64,000 nt of DNA from Paragyromitra xinjiangensis (taxonomy: Eukaryota > Ascomycota > Pezizomycetes > Pezizales > Discinaceae): positions 633,001 through 697,000 of the forward strand of contig JBCAMK010000004.1 of NCBI GenBank assembly GCA_038503065.1, read 5' to 3'. Shown here piece after piece: positions 33,790 to 43,327 of the stretch. The notes below the pieces were generated by a model, which saw only the letters and a list, made by a program, of their open reading frames with translations, was not told where the DNA came from and did not search any database. Numbering within the stretch: the stretch's first letter is position 1; each line of letters opens with the position of its first letter. The position numbers and the translations under genes are program-made.

Positions 33790-33960
33790 ATATTCCAACC
33801 CCCATGATGAGCCAAATGGCTCAAGAAAATATACAAGATCTAGAACCATAGTAAACAAGCTCTGTATCTTTTTATAAGACACAAGTGCCAGTGGCTGTGG
33901 CGAAATAAAACCTATTTTTGGCTGTGAAAAGTACAAAGTGGAACATTCCAAGGAATACTG
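33790..33960 (-). repeat. diverged repeat, partner at 46130-46285
   Basis: Read on the minus strand, this shares with the plus strand at 46130-46285 the order CAGCCAAAAAT, GGTTTTATT, CGCCAC, ATAAAAA and CAGAGCTT. The two also translate alike (SQPKIGFISPQPL against SQKLGFIPPPPL). It may be a fragment of the same element as the decayed transposase near 46 kb. Confidence 0.6.
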
Positions 33961-34546
33961 AGCTTATGATCAAATATACACAGGGTGGTTTCACTCTAAA
34001 CACAATTTTTAAAGCTAGATTTAGGTATTAACACTAGTATAAAGTCTATCTTCAACTAACCCCTTCTTCGGGAGCATCAGGGGTTGAGATATTCAAGTCG
34101 GAGATTTCTTCCTAAGATTTGGTGAGGCTTCAGCCAAGAATTGTAAGGCAAGGCGTTCCAGCTCGCTTTTCTGTTGGGAAGACTCATACACAAGCGCCTC
34201 GTTTCGGTACGGGATTTTGCATGCCTACATGTACTTCTTGTATCTCCATAGCAATACATACGTAGTTATCGGTCATCTGTACTGAGTTGGTGGGGAGGCT
34301 CATCTCTTCCCTTAGGTTTCACTGTTGGATTGGATGGCTGCAGCAATAGCTATTTGGTTCACATTAACTACAGTACCAAAAAATGGGGTGGATCTACTAC
34401 CGTATTTTTAGAAAATGCTGTATTAATTCTGGAGCGCTGCTGCATTCGCTGATAAATCCCGTAGCACTGCGGGGTTAATCCAGTATTTTTTTAGAATACT
34501 GCAAAAATGCTGTACCAATCGCATCCCCCTTTTTGGCACTGTACAT

Positions 34547-34653
34547 GTATCACAACGCTGCGAGTATGACGCATTATTATCATTATTATTACACGTATCA
34601 CAACGTTGCAAGTATGATGCATTATTATTATCATTATTAAATGTATCACAACA
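34547..34653. repeat. 48-bp tandem repeat, 2.2 copies
   Basis: Units start at 34547, 34595 and 34643, each with GTATCACAAC. The first two contain ATTATTATCATT-type A/T tracts and differ at a few positions. The repeat starts inside a TACATGTA-containing segment. Confidence 0.8.
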
Positions 34654-34689
34654 TAAGCCACGATTCAAAAGAGCTAGAAGAGTAGAGGG

Positions 34690-34945
34690 AGAAGAGGGAG
34701 AAGAGCAAGATAGAGAATTGGCGTGGGGATATGGAGATTTGGAGAGATAAAATTGTATACGGAGATGAGAGCTTGATGGGAATGTGTTGGTTTTATTATT
34801 ATTTTCTTATATTATTTTTATTGTTGTGGTTGGTTATTTTTTCTTTTTATTTTTGTTTTGGTTGAGTTTTGTTTGTGTTTTGTTAGTTATCGTCATAGCC
34901 CATAGGGTTGGATACGTAAATGAATTACTACTACTACTACTACTA
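34690..34945 (+). repeat. dispersed repeat with (TAC)n end, copy B
   Basis: Plus-strand counterpart of the 31021-31400 repeat. It has GTGGGGATATGG near its start, a T/G-rich middle, the anchor GGTTGGATACGTAAATGA at about 34907, and a terminal (TAC)n array at 34926-34945. The patatin gene lies between the two inverted copies. Confidence 0.6.
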
Positions 34946-35213
34946 ACATAAGCCACGACGAACTCCTGAGTGATATATTGTGAACCAATCTGTATATAAA
35001 GAGACCATGACCTTTCCTTGCTATCATCACACCCCACACCCCATAACCAACCATTTCCTACGGTACACAGCAAGCTGCGCAGTATGGGTCTGGGCACGAG
35101 AACATAACCCGAGTAAGACAAAAAAATCACGTGAATTACAGCACATCAACCCTAACCCTATGCGCCTCACTATACCCACCTGAATTAAGTGCACTTCGCC
35201 CCGCAAAACTCCC

Positions 35214-36260
35214 ATGCCTATAATGCCGCTCCTCTCATTACCCAACGAGCTCCTAATAGTGATCGCTGAAGAGCTCTCACCGAGAGACCTCGTTTCCTTC
35301 CTCCTCGCTAATCACCGTCTTCATTACCTCCTCACTCCATTCCTCCATAAACATGCACTTCAGGGCCACGATGGACTGCCCGCACTTCACTGGGCGGCAC
35401 GGGAAGGACACGAACCGCTAGTCAAACTCCTGCTATCAAAAGGCGCAGAAGTCTCCAGCAGAGACACTCTACCTAGTTTCCGGGGAACAGCCCTTCATTG
35501 GGCTGGAGTAGGCGGGAACGGAGCTGTGGTAACCCTACTACTAGACAACGGAGCAGCAGTAGATGCGCTCGACGGAGACGAGGAAACACCACTATCATAC
35601 GCATGTCGACACGGGTCCGAGACAGCGCTGAGAATACTACTCGATAACGGCGCAGACCCAAATAATTGCGGTTCTCACAAGATTTCAGCGCTCCTACTAG
35701 CGATATCACAAACGAATGAAGCGGTTGTCCGGCTGCTTCTTGAGAATGGGGCGAGTATCAATTCACGGATTCGGTCTGGTCATTTACCGATTCATCGGGC
35801 GGTGAGACACTGTCATGCGTCGATGACGAGGTTGTTACTGGAGCAGGGTGCGGATCCTAATGCGAAGGATGAGAGTGATGGGGATACGCCACTGCATGTG
35901 GCTGCGAGGAGTGGGTATGAGGATGATTGTAGGGCGCTTGTGGAGCATGGTGCGGATGTTACGATCACGAACAGAGCGGGGAGGACGTCACTTGATGAGG
36001 CGTTGTGGAGGAAGCAGGATGAGATCGTGATATTGTTGTTGGCGAGGCGTGCGGAGATAAATGTGCCGGAGAGTTATGGGATGCCGGCGTTGCATTATGC
36101 GGCGAAGAATGGGTGTGAAGATGTTGTGGGTACGTTGTTGGAGACGGGGGTGGATGTTAATGTGAAGTGTGAGAACGGGATGACGGCGTTGATGTGGGCG
36201 ACGGATTCGGGACAGACGGAGGTTGCTAAATTGTTGGTGGAGAATGGGGCTTGGGAATAG
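35214..36260 (+). CDS. F-box-like ankyrin repeat protein
   Basis: A single-exon frame of 348 residues. Residues about 4-45 (LLSLPNELLIVIAEELSPRD, LANHRLHYLLTPFLH) match the F-box-like motif that docks proteins onto Skp1 in SCF ubiquitin ligases. Residues about 50-348 are around nine ankyrin repeats (LPALHWAAREGHEPLVKLLL, GTALHWAGVGGN, ETPLSYACRHGS, DTPLHVAARSGY, MPALHYAAKNG, MTALMWATDSG). The likely role is a substrate receptor for ubiquitination; the substrate is unknown. The coding strand is C-rich up to about 35,730 and G-rich afterwards. The ATG lies just before the F-box, as usual for this architecture; ATGs in other frames upstream are not used. Confidence 0.88.
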   Translation: MPIMPLLSLPNELLIVIAEELSPRDLVSFLLANHRLHYLLTPFLHKHALQGHDGLPALHWAAREGHEPLVKLLLSKGAEVSSRDTLPSFRGTALHWAGVGGNGAVVTLLLDNGAAVDALDGDEETPLSYACRHGSETALRILLDNGADPNNCGSHKISALLLAISQTNEAVVRLLLENGASINSRIRSGHLPIHRAVRHCHASMTRLLLEQGADPNAKDESDGDTPLHVAARSGYEDDCRALVEHGADVTITNRAGRTSLDEALWRKQDEIVILLLARRAEINVPESYGMPALHYAAKNGCEDVVGTLLETGVDVNVKCENGMTALMWATDSGQTEVAKLLVENGAWE

Positions 36261-37290
36261 ATGTGAAGGCATCAGTTCATGGTCCAAGTAATATTGGAGT
36301 GTACATACTCAATCTATGTCAATTTTACAAGTCGTAGAAGCAGTATCCAGCAGGTCAACGACCATAACCTCACCAATTAAGTCTGGGTACAGGCTAAATA
36401 ATCCCATATAGACCCCATCACATAACCTCCATGGTCGCATGGCCCAATGGCAAGGCGCTTGACTACGAAACCTGCAAGGGTGATGGCATCAAGAGATTCC
36501 AGGTTCGACCCCTGGTGCGATCAGATGTATATTTTTGTTTCACGCTAGCATCTCTAGCTCCCGCCAGCACCCGACTCCCTGGTTCAGCTAAGCATTAGGT
36601 AAAAAGAGTGCTTCTTAGTAAGACTGATTACCATTAACTTCTTCGTGGTGGGTTTTGGTTTTAGAAATTTGTAAAATTAACAGTAATCACTCTAGGCTTA
36701 TTGGCCGGGTGTCGCCGAAGACCGATTCTTATGTAGACTTGAGGTGAACGGAGGTGCTCCTGTATACGGGGTTCCCACCCATTCGGTTCGTATGTCTCAG
36801 GTGACGTCCGGAGCTCTACGTAAGCTATTGTCACTCTGGTATTGTAGAAGCGAGATGAAGGTGGCTGTGGGAGTGTAATCACCGAGGTGTCAATGGTACT
36901 GTTTATGGGTTGGCTGCATGGTGGGTTGGGTCTGTCTCGGGAGATCCACTCTGGGAAGAGTAGGTGGTGATGTTTATAGGTTGTAGTAACCTTCTTGTAT
37001 CCTATAACAACGAAACTATGAGTTAATAAAAAAATAGGTTGTAGTAACCGTTTACTTCACGTTGGAATATTTGTGGGATCAGTGGTATTGGTTTCTGTGC
37101 TGAGAGTGTATTTGGACTACAGTCTGGCATTACTAGTAAACTCTTGGGCTTAGAATTGACCTATTCCTTGTTTATTTATCAATTGGATCAACAGTGTTTT
37201 CAAATAACCCCAGGTGTCAAGATGAACTATGTATTAAGATCCACAACAATTAGAATAATTAAAATATACTACAACCGTCCACATCAACTA
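36261..37290. other. intergenic with a tRNA
   Basis: Apart from the tRNA at 36433-36533, no gene is supported. A 73-codon minus-strand frame at 36661-36882 has no recognisable motif. The 3' end of the Rrn11 candidate lies at the right edge. Confidence 0.5.
36433..36533 (+). tRNA. tRNA-Arg (ACG) with 19-nt intron
   Basis: Acceptor GGTCGCA pairs with TGCGATC before discriminator A. The anticodon stem is CTTGA/TCAAG, the loop starts CT-ACG-A with the anticodon at 36465-36467, and the T-arm is CCAGG-TTCGACC-CCTGG. An intron of 19 nt (36469-36487) follows position 37. ACG reads CGU, and CGC after A-to-I editing. Confidence 0.95.
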
Positions 37291-38244
37291 TTACACTCCT
37301 TCACTCTCCTCGCCGTTCTCTTCCTCTTCCTCACTCCCCTCTCCCTCACTCCCCCCACTCCACTCCACCCCCTCTGGAACCTCTCCCCCCCTCTCCCTCA
37401 CCTTATCAAAACACATCTCTGCCTCCCCTCTCACCTCCGCATCCCCACTCGAATCCGCAATCCAACTACACACCATCCCCCGTACCAACCACAGTGCACC
37501 CATATTCGACCACGGCGGGGTCATCATCAGCGTCTCAATCTGCTCCTTGATCCTCCCCGGCTCCACCTCGGGCACCTTCTCAGCCTCCCCCTTAACCGAC
37601 GCTTTAACCAACAACGCAAACAACGCGGGATAAAACTCCACCACCGACGGCTTCGGCACTGGCCTCCCCTTCGTATTCAGCGTCAACGCAGGATGATGAA
37701 CATGGTTGGTGTGGTTGTACGGGTAGAGGAGGATAAGACGGTGTAGGAATTCGATAGCTGTTGTCGTGTTTACCTCCGAGGTGAACTCAGGTCTGTGGAG
37801 GAGGATCTCGAGTCCAAGTGCCCAGATCTTGCGGATGTCGACTTCGATGCAGCGGATCAGGAGGGCAAAGGCGCGCGCGGCTCGGGGGTAGTCGGATGTG
37901 AGGAGGGAGCGGTAGAGGATTGCTGTCATGGCGGATTGGTGTTTGGTTCGTAGGGAGTGGGGGGTTTTCGGGGGGAGGGGGAGGTTGTGGGAGGTGAGGA
38001 TTTTGTTGTAGCGTTTGGTGTGACCGCCGCGACGGTGACGCTGGTCTAGATCTTCATCGGAGGGGGAGGGAGGGTCTTCCCCAGAGTCCTCAGGGTCCTC
38101 GGAATCGTGACGGCGCTTTCGAGGTTTGGGCTTTCGTGGGTATGGAGTCCAGACGGGAGGGGCGAAGAAGGAGTGTTGGTCGGTGGAGGGGTCCATTGGG
38201 GGAGTGGAGGTGATCGGGTCTACAGCGTGGGGTTTTATCTGCAT
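37291..38244 (-). CDS. probable RNA polymerase I initiation factor Rrn11
   Basis: A single-exon frame of 317 residues. Residues 1-75 are basic/acidic and disordered (RKPKPRKRRHDSEDPEDSGE, which contains a likely nuclear signal). Residues about 75-265 are helical, with HTKRYNKILTSH, AMTAILYRSLLTSDYPRAAR, AFALLIRCIEVDIRKIWALG and EILLHRPE. This TPR-like pattern (small residues in DYPRAARAFALL) resembles the Rrn11/TAF1A subunit of the core factor that recruits Pol I to rDNA promoters. The last 40 residues are Glu/Gly-rich. The family assignment is by pattern memory. It is divergent from NAGS with only 152 bp between starts. Its coding strand is C-rich in the 5' half and G-rich in the 3' half. 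Confidence 0.62.
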   Translation of the reverse strand: MQIKPHAVDPITSTPPMDPSTDQHSFFAPPVWTPYPRKPKPRKRRHDSEDPEDSGEDPPSPSDEDLDQRHRRGGHTKRYNKILTSHNLPLPPKTPHSLRTKHQSAMTAILYRSLLTSDYPRAARAFALLIRCIEVDIRKIWALGLEILLHRPEFTSEVNTTTAIEFLHRLILLYPYNHTNHVHHPALTLNTKGRPVPKPSVVEFYPALFALLVKASVKGEAEKVPEVEPGRIKEQIETLMMTPPWSNMGALWLVRGMVCSWIADSSGDAEVRGEAEMCFDKVRERGGEVPEGVEWSGGSEGEGSEEEEENGEESEGV

Positions 38245-38396
38245 CTCTTATTACTCAACTCCATCGTGATGACATGAAACCTTTGTGAATTGATTCAATT
38301 GATTCAATCATCTATTCTGTCTTTTCATCTCTTCATCTCCTCTTCTTCTCTCTCTCTCCTCTCTCTCCTCTCTCCTCTCTCTCCTCTCCCCATCCA
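38245..38396. promoter_or_regulatory. 152-bp shared promoter with CT tract
   Basis: The region lies between the divergent start codons of the Rrn11 candidate and NAGS. A nearly pure pyrimidine (CT) tract at about 38326-38391 ends five bases before the NAGS ATG. Such tracts are common just upstream of fungal transcription or translation starts. GATTCAATTGATTCAATCA at about 38291 contains a short direct repeat. Confidence 0.65.
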
Positions 38397-40282
38397 ATGG
38401 CCCTCCTCAAGTCCGCCAGACTCAATCCCTCCCGCACTGTAAGCCATCCCTCCCCTTCATAACCTATCACTAACCACCGCAGATCCCCAACTCCCCCCAC
38501 CTGCGGCCCTTCACCACCAGCATCTGCTCCCCCGACAAGGAGCACCGATCTGAGAAAGCCCAGGTCGTGAGAGAAAACCGAGTTAGTCAATTGCCCCAGT
38601 CTCACTCAATTACCTCCCGTCTAACTCCCCCAGGAACTCTACCTCTCCGTCCTCTCCTCCACCTCTACCAAACGTGAAGCCCGTTCCTATCTCCAGCGCT
38701 TCCAACCCTCCTTCGCACCCCACCCCACCTCCCCCCACCCCCCGCCTGCCATCCTCAAATACCTCAAACAGTCCTCCTTCACCCAGGAAGACCTCAAAGC
38801 TCGCAACCAAACCTACGTTCAGCGCCTCCTCCAGAACCATCCTGACCCCACCCTCCCCCAGCTCCACCAGAACCTCTTCATCCCCGAAATCACCGAAGAA
38901 GACATCCACGTCGGCCTCGTCAAGATCCGCAATGTAAGCGCAATAGACACCCCCACCCTTCAAGGCATCGGCCGAACCCTCACCCACCTCAACCGTCTCG
39001 GCCTCTTCACCGCCGTCATAATCGACGAGCCCCCCTCCCACTCCGAAACCTGGCGTCAAACCCTCCACACCCAGGCCGACCGAGTCGTCTCCGCAATCGA
39101 ACACGCCCGCGGTAAAGCCAGACGCATAGACGGCTGCATCAGCGTCGCGCACGAAACCTCCGCCCCCGAAACCACCCTCTCAAATCTTCTAATCACCCCT
39201 CTATCCCGTGGGGTAATCCCCATCCTCCCACCAATAGCATACACCGCAACCCAACGCGCCGTCCCCATAAACGCCGACGACCTCCTCCTCTCACTAACCG
39301 CCCTCCTTTCCTCCCACTCCCCAACCGGCACAGCAGTCGACCAACCCATCACCCTCGACCGTATCATAATCCTCGACCCCCTCGGTGGCATCCCCTCCCA
39401 CGACCGTCCATCCGGCGCCCATGTCTTCATAAACCTCGAGCAAGAATACACCACCCTCTGCACGCACCTCACCTCCCCACACCACCTCTCAAACCTCAGC
39501 ACCCTCCGCTCAGCACTCTCCCTCCTCCCCCCTACCTCTTCAGCACTAATCACAACCCCCTCCCTCGCGGCAGCATACTCAAACGCCCCAGGCAAAAACC
39601 CACTAATCCACAACCTCCTCACCGATAAACCCCTCATCAGCTCCTCCCTCCCCATCACCCACGCTAAAGGAACCCTCACTACCCTCCTCAAGCACGGAAT
39701 CCCAGTAACTACCTACCCGGCCACCCGACTAACAGATCCACAGATCAACCTACCGAAACTAGTAGCGCTGGTAGAAGATTCGTTTGGGAAGAAGCTGGAT
39801 TTGGAGCATTATTTGAAGAGGGTAGATGGGAATATGGCGGCGTTGATTGTGGCGGGGGATTACGAAGGGGCGGCGATTGTAACGTGGGAGTATCCGGAGG
39901 GTGGGCAGAGGATTTGCTATTTAGATAAGTTTGCGGTTTTGAGGAGGTCGCAGGGAACTGGGGGGGTAGCAGATGTGGTGTTCAAGAGTATGGTGGAGGG
40001 TGTGAGAGGTGGGGTGTTTCCGGGGGCGGAGGGGATTGTGTGGAGGAGTCGGAGGTGGAATCCGGTTAATAAATGGGTTGGTTTTTCTGCTCTACATTTT
40101 TCGTTGGAAGGGGACTGACGGGTTGTGCACAGTATTTCGAGAGGGCGAAGGGGACGTGGAAGATTCCGGAGAGTGGGTGGACTATGTTTTGGACTACGCA
40201 GGATGCGGAGGTGGGGAGGGAGAGGTTTGGGGAGTATGCGAGTGTGTGTGCGGGGATTGAGCCAAGTTTGAGGGATGAGTAG
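38397..40282 (+). CDS. N-acetylglutamate synthase, mitochondrial
   Basis: Four exons, join(38397..38438, 38483..38563, 38634..40076, 40133..40282), encode 571 residues. The enzyme transfers acetyl from acetyl-CoA to glutamate, the first step of arginine/ornithine synthesis in mitochondria. The N-terminus (MALLKSARLNPSRT...) is basic and hydroxylated without acid, as in a matrix-targeting peptide. The middle is a degenerate amino-acid-kinase-like domain (LDRIIILDPLGGIPS, FINLEQEY). The C-terminus is the NAT-type acetyltransferase (AAIVTWE, CYLDKFAV, QGTGGVADVVF, WNPVNKWYFERAKG, WTMFWTT). Length fits fungal NAGS. Introns are 44, 70 and 56 nt. The third exon is open over 1443 nt, checked codon by codon. 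The coding strand flips from C-rich to G-rich near 39,775. Confidence 0.93.
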
Positions 40283-43200
40283 ATGGAAGTTGGTTTCATT
40301 GATGTTTTCGCTCTTTGTCCTTTTTATCACGGCAGGTATATGTAGTTAGCGGGGTTAGAAATTTATGGCGTTTTCTCTTTGTTTTGGGTTTCTTGAGAGT
40401 TGGGTGAAGGGTAGTTAGCGGTGGTAGTGAATCGAAGGTGGTTTCGCTTTATTAGGATAGGATGGGAGTGTAGTTCTGTCGAGTCGTGAGTTCGGTTTTA
40501 TTTCGGGTGTTGTCTGGAGGTAGGATATAAGCATGAATTTCTGGACCGTAATGAAACGTTGTCCCACGTCCGCTGGAGATATCTATGGTGAAATAGGATA
40601 TCTACTAGTTACCGAAATCCCAGCTTCTTTCATAGGTGTGGTGTATCGCGGGATGTAGTAAGTAGACGGACCAGGGTGAGATCCGTCAAGAGGTAGAGTA
40701 GAGAAGCGGAAGTGCTTTTGGAGGTGCGTTTTGATTGAAGAGTTGGAGGTTGCTAGTAAGGGATTGATATACGGTGAATACTACTACTGTTTGAAGTTTC
40801 GATTAGTTTCCTTCGATTACTTTCCGCCGTAGTTGAATTCATTAAGGACATCCAACCGCTTCGGTTGAGGTTTACTCAGTGGATTGTGTATATGCGAGTG
40901 ATAATTCATGAAGCGGGTTTGTCTTTCTATTCCAGGAGTTGTACTCGGGTGTAGGGGTAAGTCTGGCGACAGGTGGCGGTGCGAGTAAGAAATCCCACTT
41001 TCTTCTCCCCCTCCACAACTCCCTGATAAAAACGTCTAAGGGAGCAAGAATGCTATCAAACAAATTTAGTTGGCAAAAGTATGAAATTCAAACGAGCTTG
41101 AGCCCACTGAGAAAATAGCTGCACCGCCACCTGTCGCCAGACTTAACCCTACACCCGAGTACATGTGATGGAAAAAATAGAATCATGTTTGGCCACCATT
41201 GCTTGAAGTAATGACAGTGCTACAAGGGCTGGAGAGAATACGCTGACACCTGACGCGCGTTATAGATTCACACATCTAGGGTTGTAACTGCAAAGTAATA
41301 GACATCACAATCCAATCTGATTTAGTTTAAAGCCCAGATCAGATTAAAGTGGTTTCTTGGGAGATATGAAATGGCGCGATTGATCAAGTTTTCTAGCGAG
41401 TGATAGGAAATGATCACAGAATACTGCTACAACAGGGCACCAGAAATTAAAGCTTGCTACTGACACTAACATTGGACGTGTTAACAGCGGAATGGTCTTT
41501 GGTCACTATAACACTAGAACTATGCATCTCAGATGAATTGCAGGATATATCTTAGATAGCTGGCCGATTCAACATTGACTACAATCTTGGTAAGATACTC
41601 GATTCAGCTCGACTACAAACCGTTTGTCCCACACACAATACCCAAGCTTTATGCAAGCTACCTTAGCTACAGCCCAGACTCCGTACTAATTCTCAACCCC
41701 CAAGCAGCTTCACCGATAGCTAACGTCAGCCGCTGCGCCAGCTCGTAAAATTTGCTTGCGAATATCAATTTGATTTGAAATGCGCACATGTTGAAGATCC
41801 TACTCAGCAGAATTCGCTTTGACCTCGTTGGTGGAGATATGTGTTATTTCGCTTGCAGGATATATGTTACAGCCTATGTCACCAAGACCCACCTATAAGC
41901 CAGCTAACCCTTTATAAATTGCAAATGGATTGACCTTATACGTCAGCCAGCCCACAAAGTGGCACTACCCAGAATGTATTGTCTCCACGCTTAGGACAAT
42001 GGAAGGAGGGCGGGGATAGGTAGGAAGGAGGAAAACAAGATGGGCCATCTGCTAGTCAAGCTTTTGAGAAGGTGGACCCGTCCCGTAGGCTACTCATCGT
42101 CCAATCAATCCCCTTGATATCGTCATTCTAAAAGTCTCTAACATCTTGCCACTCAGGAGAGTCGTCAGGAAATACATCATTTGTATCTTCCTCCCCATTG
42201 TATAGACAATCTATGAATTAATACTCTGATATATAGAGCAGGGTACCCAGACATTACATCCCTGTTTGCTAGACTAGCACAGATAACAACGCTTAGTAGC
42301 ATTATTGTAGTCCATCCATGACCACTTATAATACATGGATGTACCTGATGAAGAACCACTAACCTACCAGTTATAACACCAACGACCCACTATTAGGCCC
42401 TCGCCTACTTTTAACACGACCAGACCAACAATCAACCCTTCGGTCATATGGACTTCTTAGTAGCTAGTACACCCCTGAGTGCATTTGTTGGGGTCTAGCA
42501 GTTCGCTTCCCTATCCCTTATTCGGCGCTTGCCATTTTGGGTACTTGGTCGCTCTTTGGGCAGGGCTTACTAGCGTACGGCATAATAAGCTCCGATTTAG
42601 AACTTTTTGCTGGTAGTAGAGAGCTGTCGGTGATCAAAAGTGACCCATCAACTCCACCCATAATTGCCAGAGCTTAGTGCCGGATACAACTACCGATCTT
42701 GACCAAAGAAAAAAATCCGCTTTTACATTTCTAGGATATATAGGCATCTTAACACGTCTGTACGTGGATATTCTCCAATTACCTCTAGGGTTTTCTCGGC
42801 GTTTCAGCCTTTTCATAGGGTTTTAATTATCCGGCGGTTATCCGGGGTATTTAATTTACGTGAGAGTTAAAAAGGCCAAAAGATAAGCACCAAGCGGAGT
42901 GGTTTGCTAGTGCTCTGCTAGTTAGATGAGCACCTAATATACAAAGAAGGAATTCGCCCTTGTCTCCTACCGCATACACCTATAATAAGGTTCAAGGAAC
43001 ACGAATGTGCCATATGAAGTATGGTGTGTGCTCGCTTAGACGTCGACCAGCCAAATCCCGATGTGGAACGCCAAGACCCAAGTGATTTCCTATGCAGGCA
43101 ACGTTCCCCCAGAACCCTCTACTCCGTACCTTCTATTTCTCCACCACCAATGCCTCCAGACACATGCCCTTTTGGAAATAAGCTGGCTACTAGGGTCACT

Positions 43201-43327
43201 ACAGGATGCCCGCTGAGTTTAGCAAATATTATAGAAATATTATTGGCTCGAAAGCTGGTTTTAAGATAAATCTGGCTCTATTAGTGATATCAACTTGCGA
43301 GTCCAGCATACCCCCAACAATAATCCA
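40283..43327. other. gene-free stretch with one MITE
   Basis: No gene is supported. It contains the MITE at 40944-41159. Frames are all under 90 codons. The right end may include the degraded 3' flank of the transposon. Confidence 0.5.
40944..41159. mobile_element. MITE copy 2 of the GACAGGTGGCGGTGC family
   Basis: Inverted arms of about 39 bp begin CTCGGGTGTAGGG, run through AAGTCTGGCGACAGGTGGCG, and differ at only one or two positions. TA is at 40942-40943 and again at 41160-41161. The 216-bp element has no coding capacity. The ends and TA duplication fit a non-autonomous Tc1/mariner-type element. Confidence 0.88.

Larger units (their letters stand above)
33367..35213. other. repeat-rich intergenic region
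   Basis: No gene supported. It holds a short (TAC)n tract (33442-33460) in the ATGAATTAC context also found in the 31- and 34.9-kb repeats, an inverted relative of a 46-kb block (33790-33960), a 48-bp tandem repeat, the (TAC)n repeat copy B, and TACATGTA at 34226 and 34542. Confidence 0.6.

Noticed and set aside
37144..37746. 200-codon plus-strand frame rich in Pro, His, Arg
   Set aside because: Antisense of the Rrn11 candidate; low-complexity composition.
38245..38396. arginine-attenuator upstream peptide before NAGS
   Set aside because: No upstream ATG frame resembling that peptide is present; it belongs to a different arginine-pathway gene.
38610..39152. 180-codon minus-strand frame, Gly/Val/Glu-rich
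   Set aside because: Same cause: reverse complement of the NAGS exon.
39056..39691. 211-codon minus-strand frame opposite NAGS
   Set aside because: Antisense shadow of the long NAGS exon, whose codon bias (C-ending) keeps the opposite frame open.
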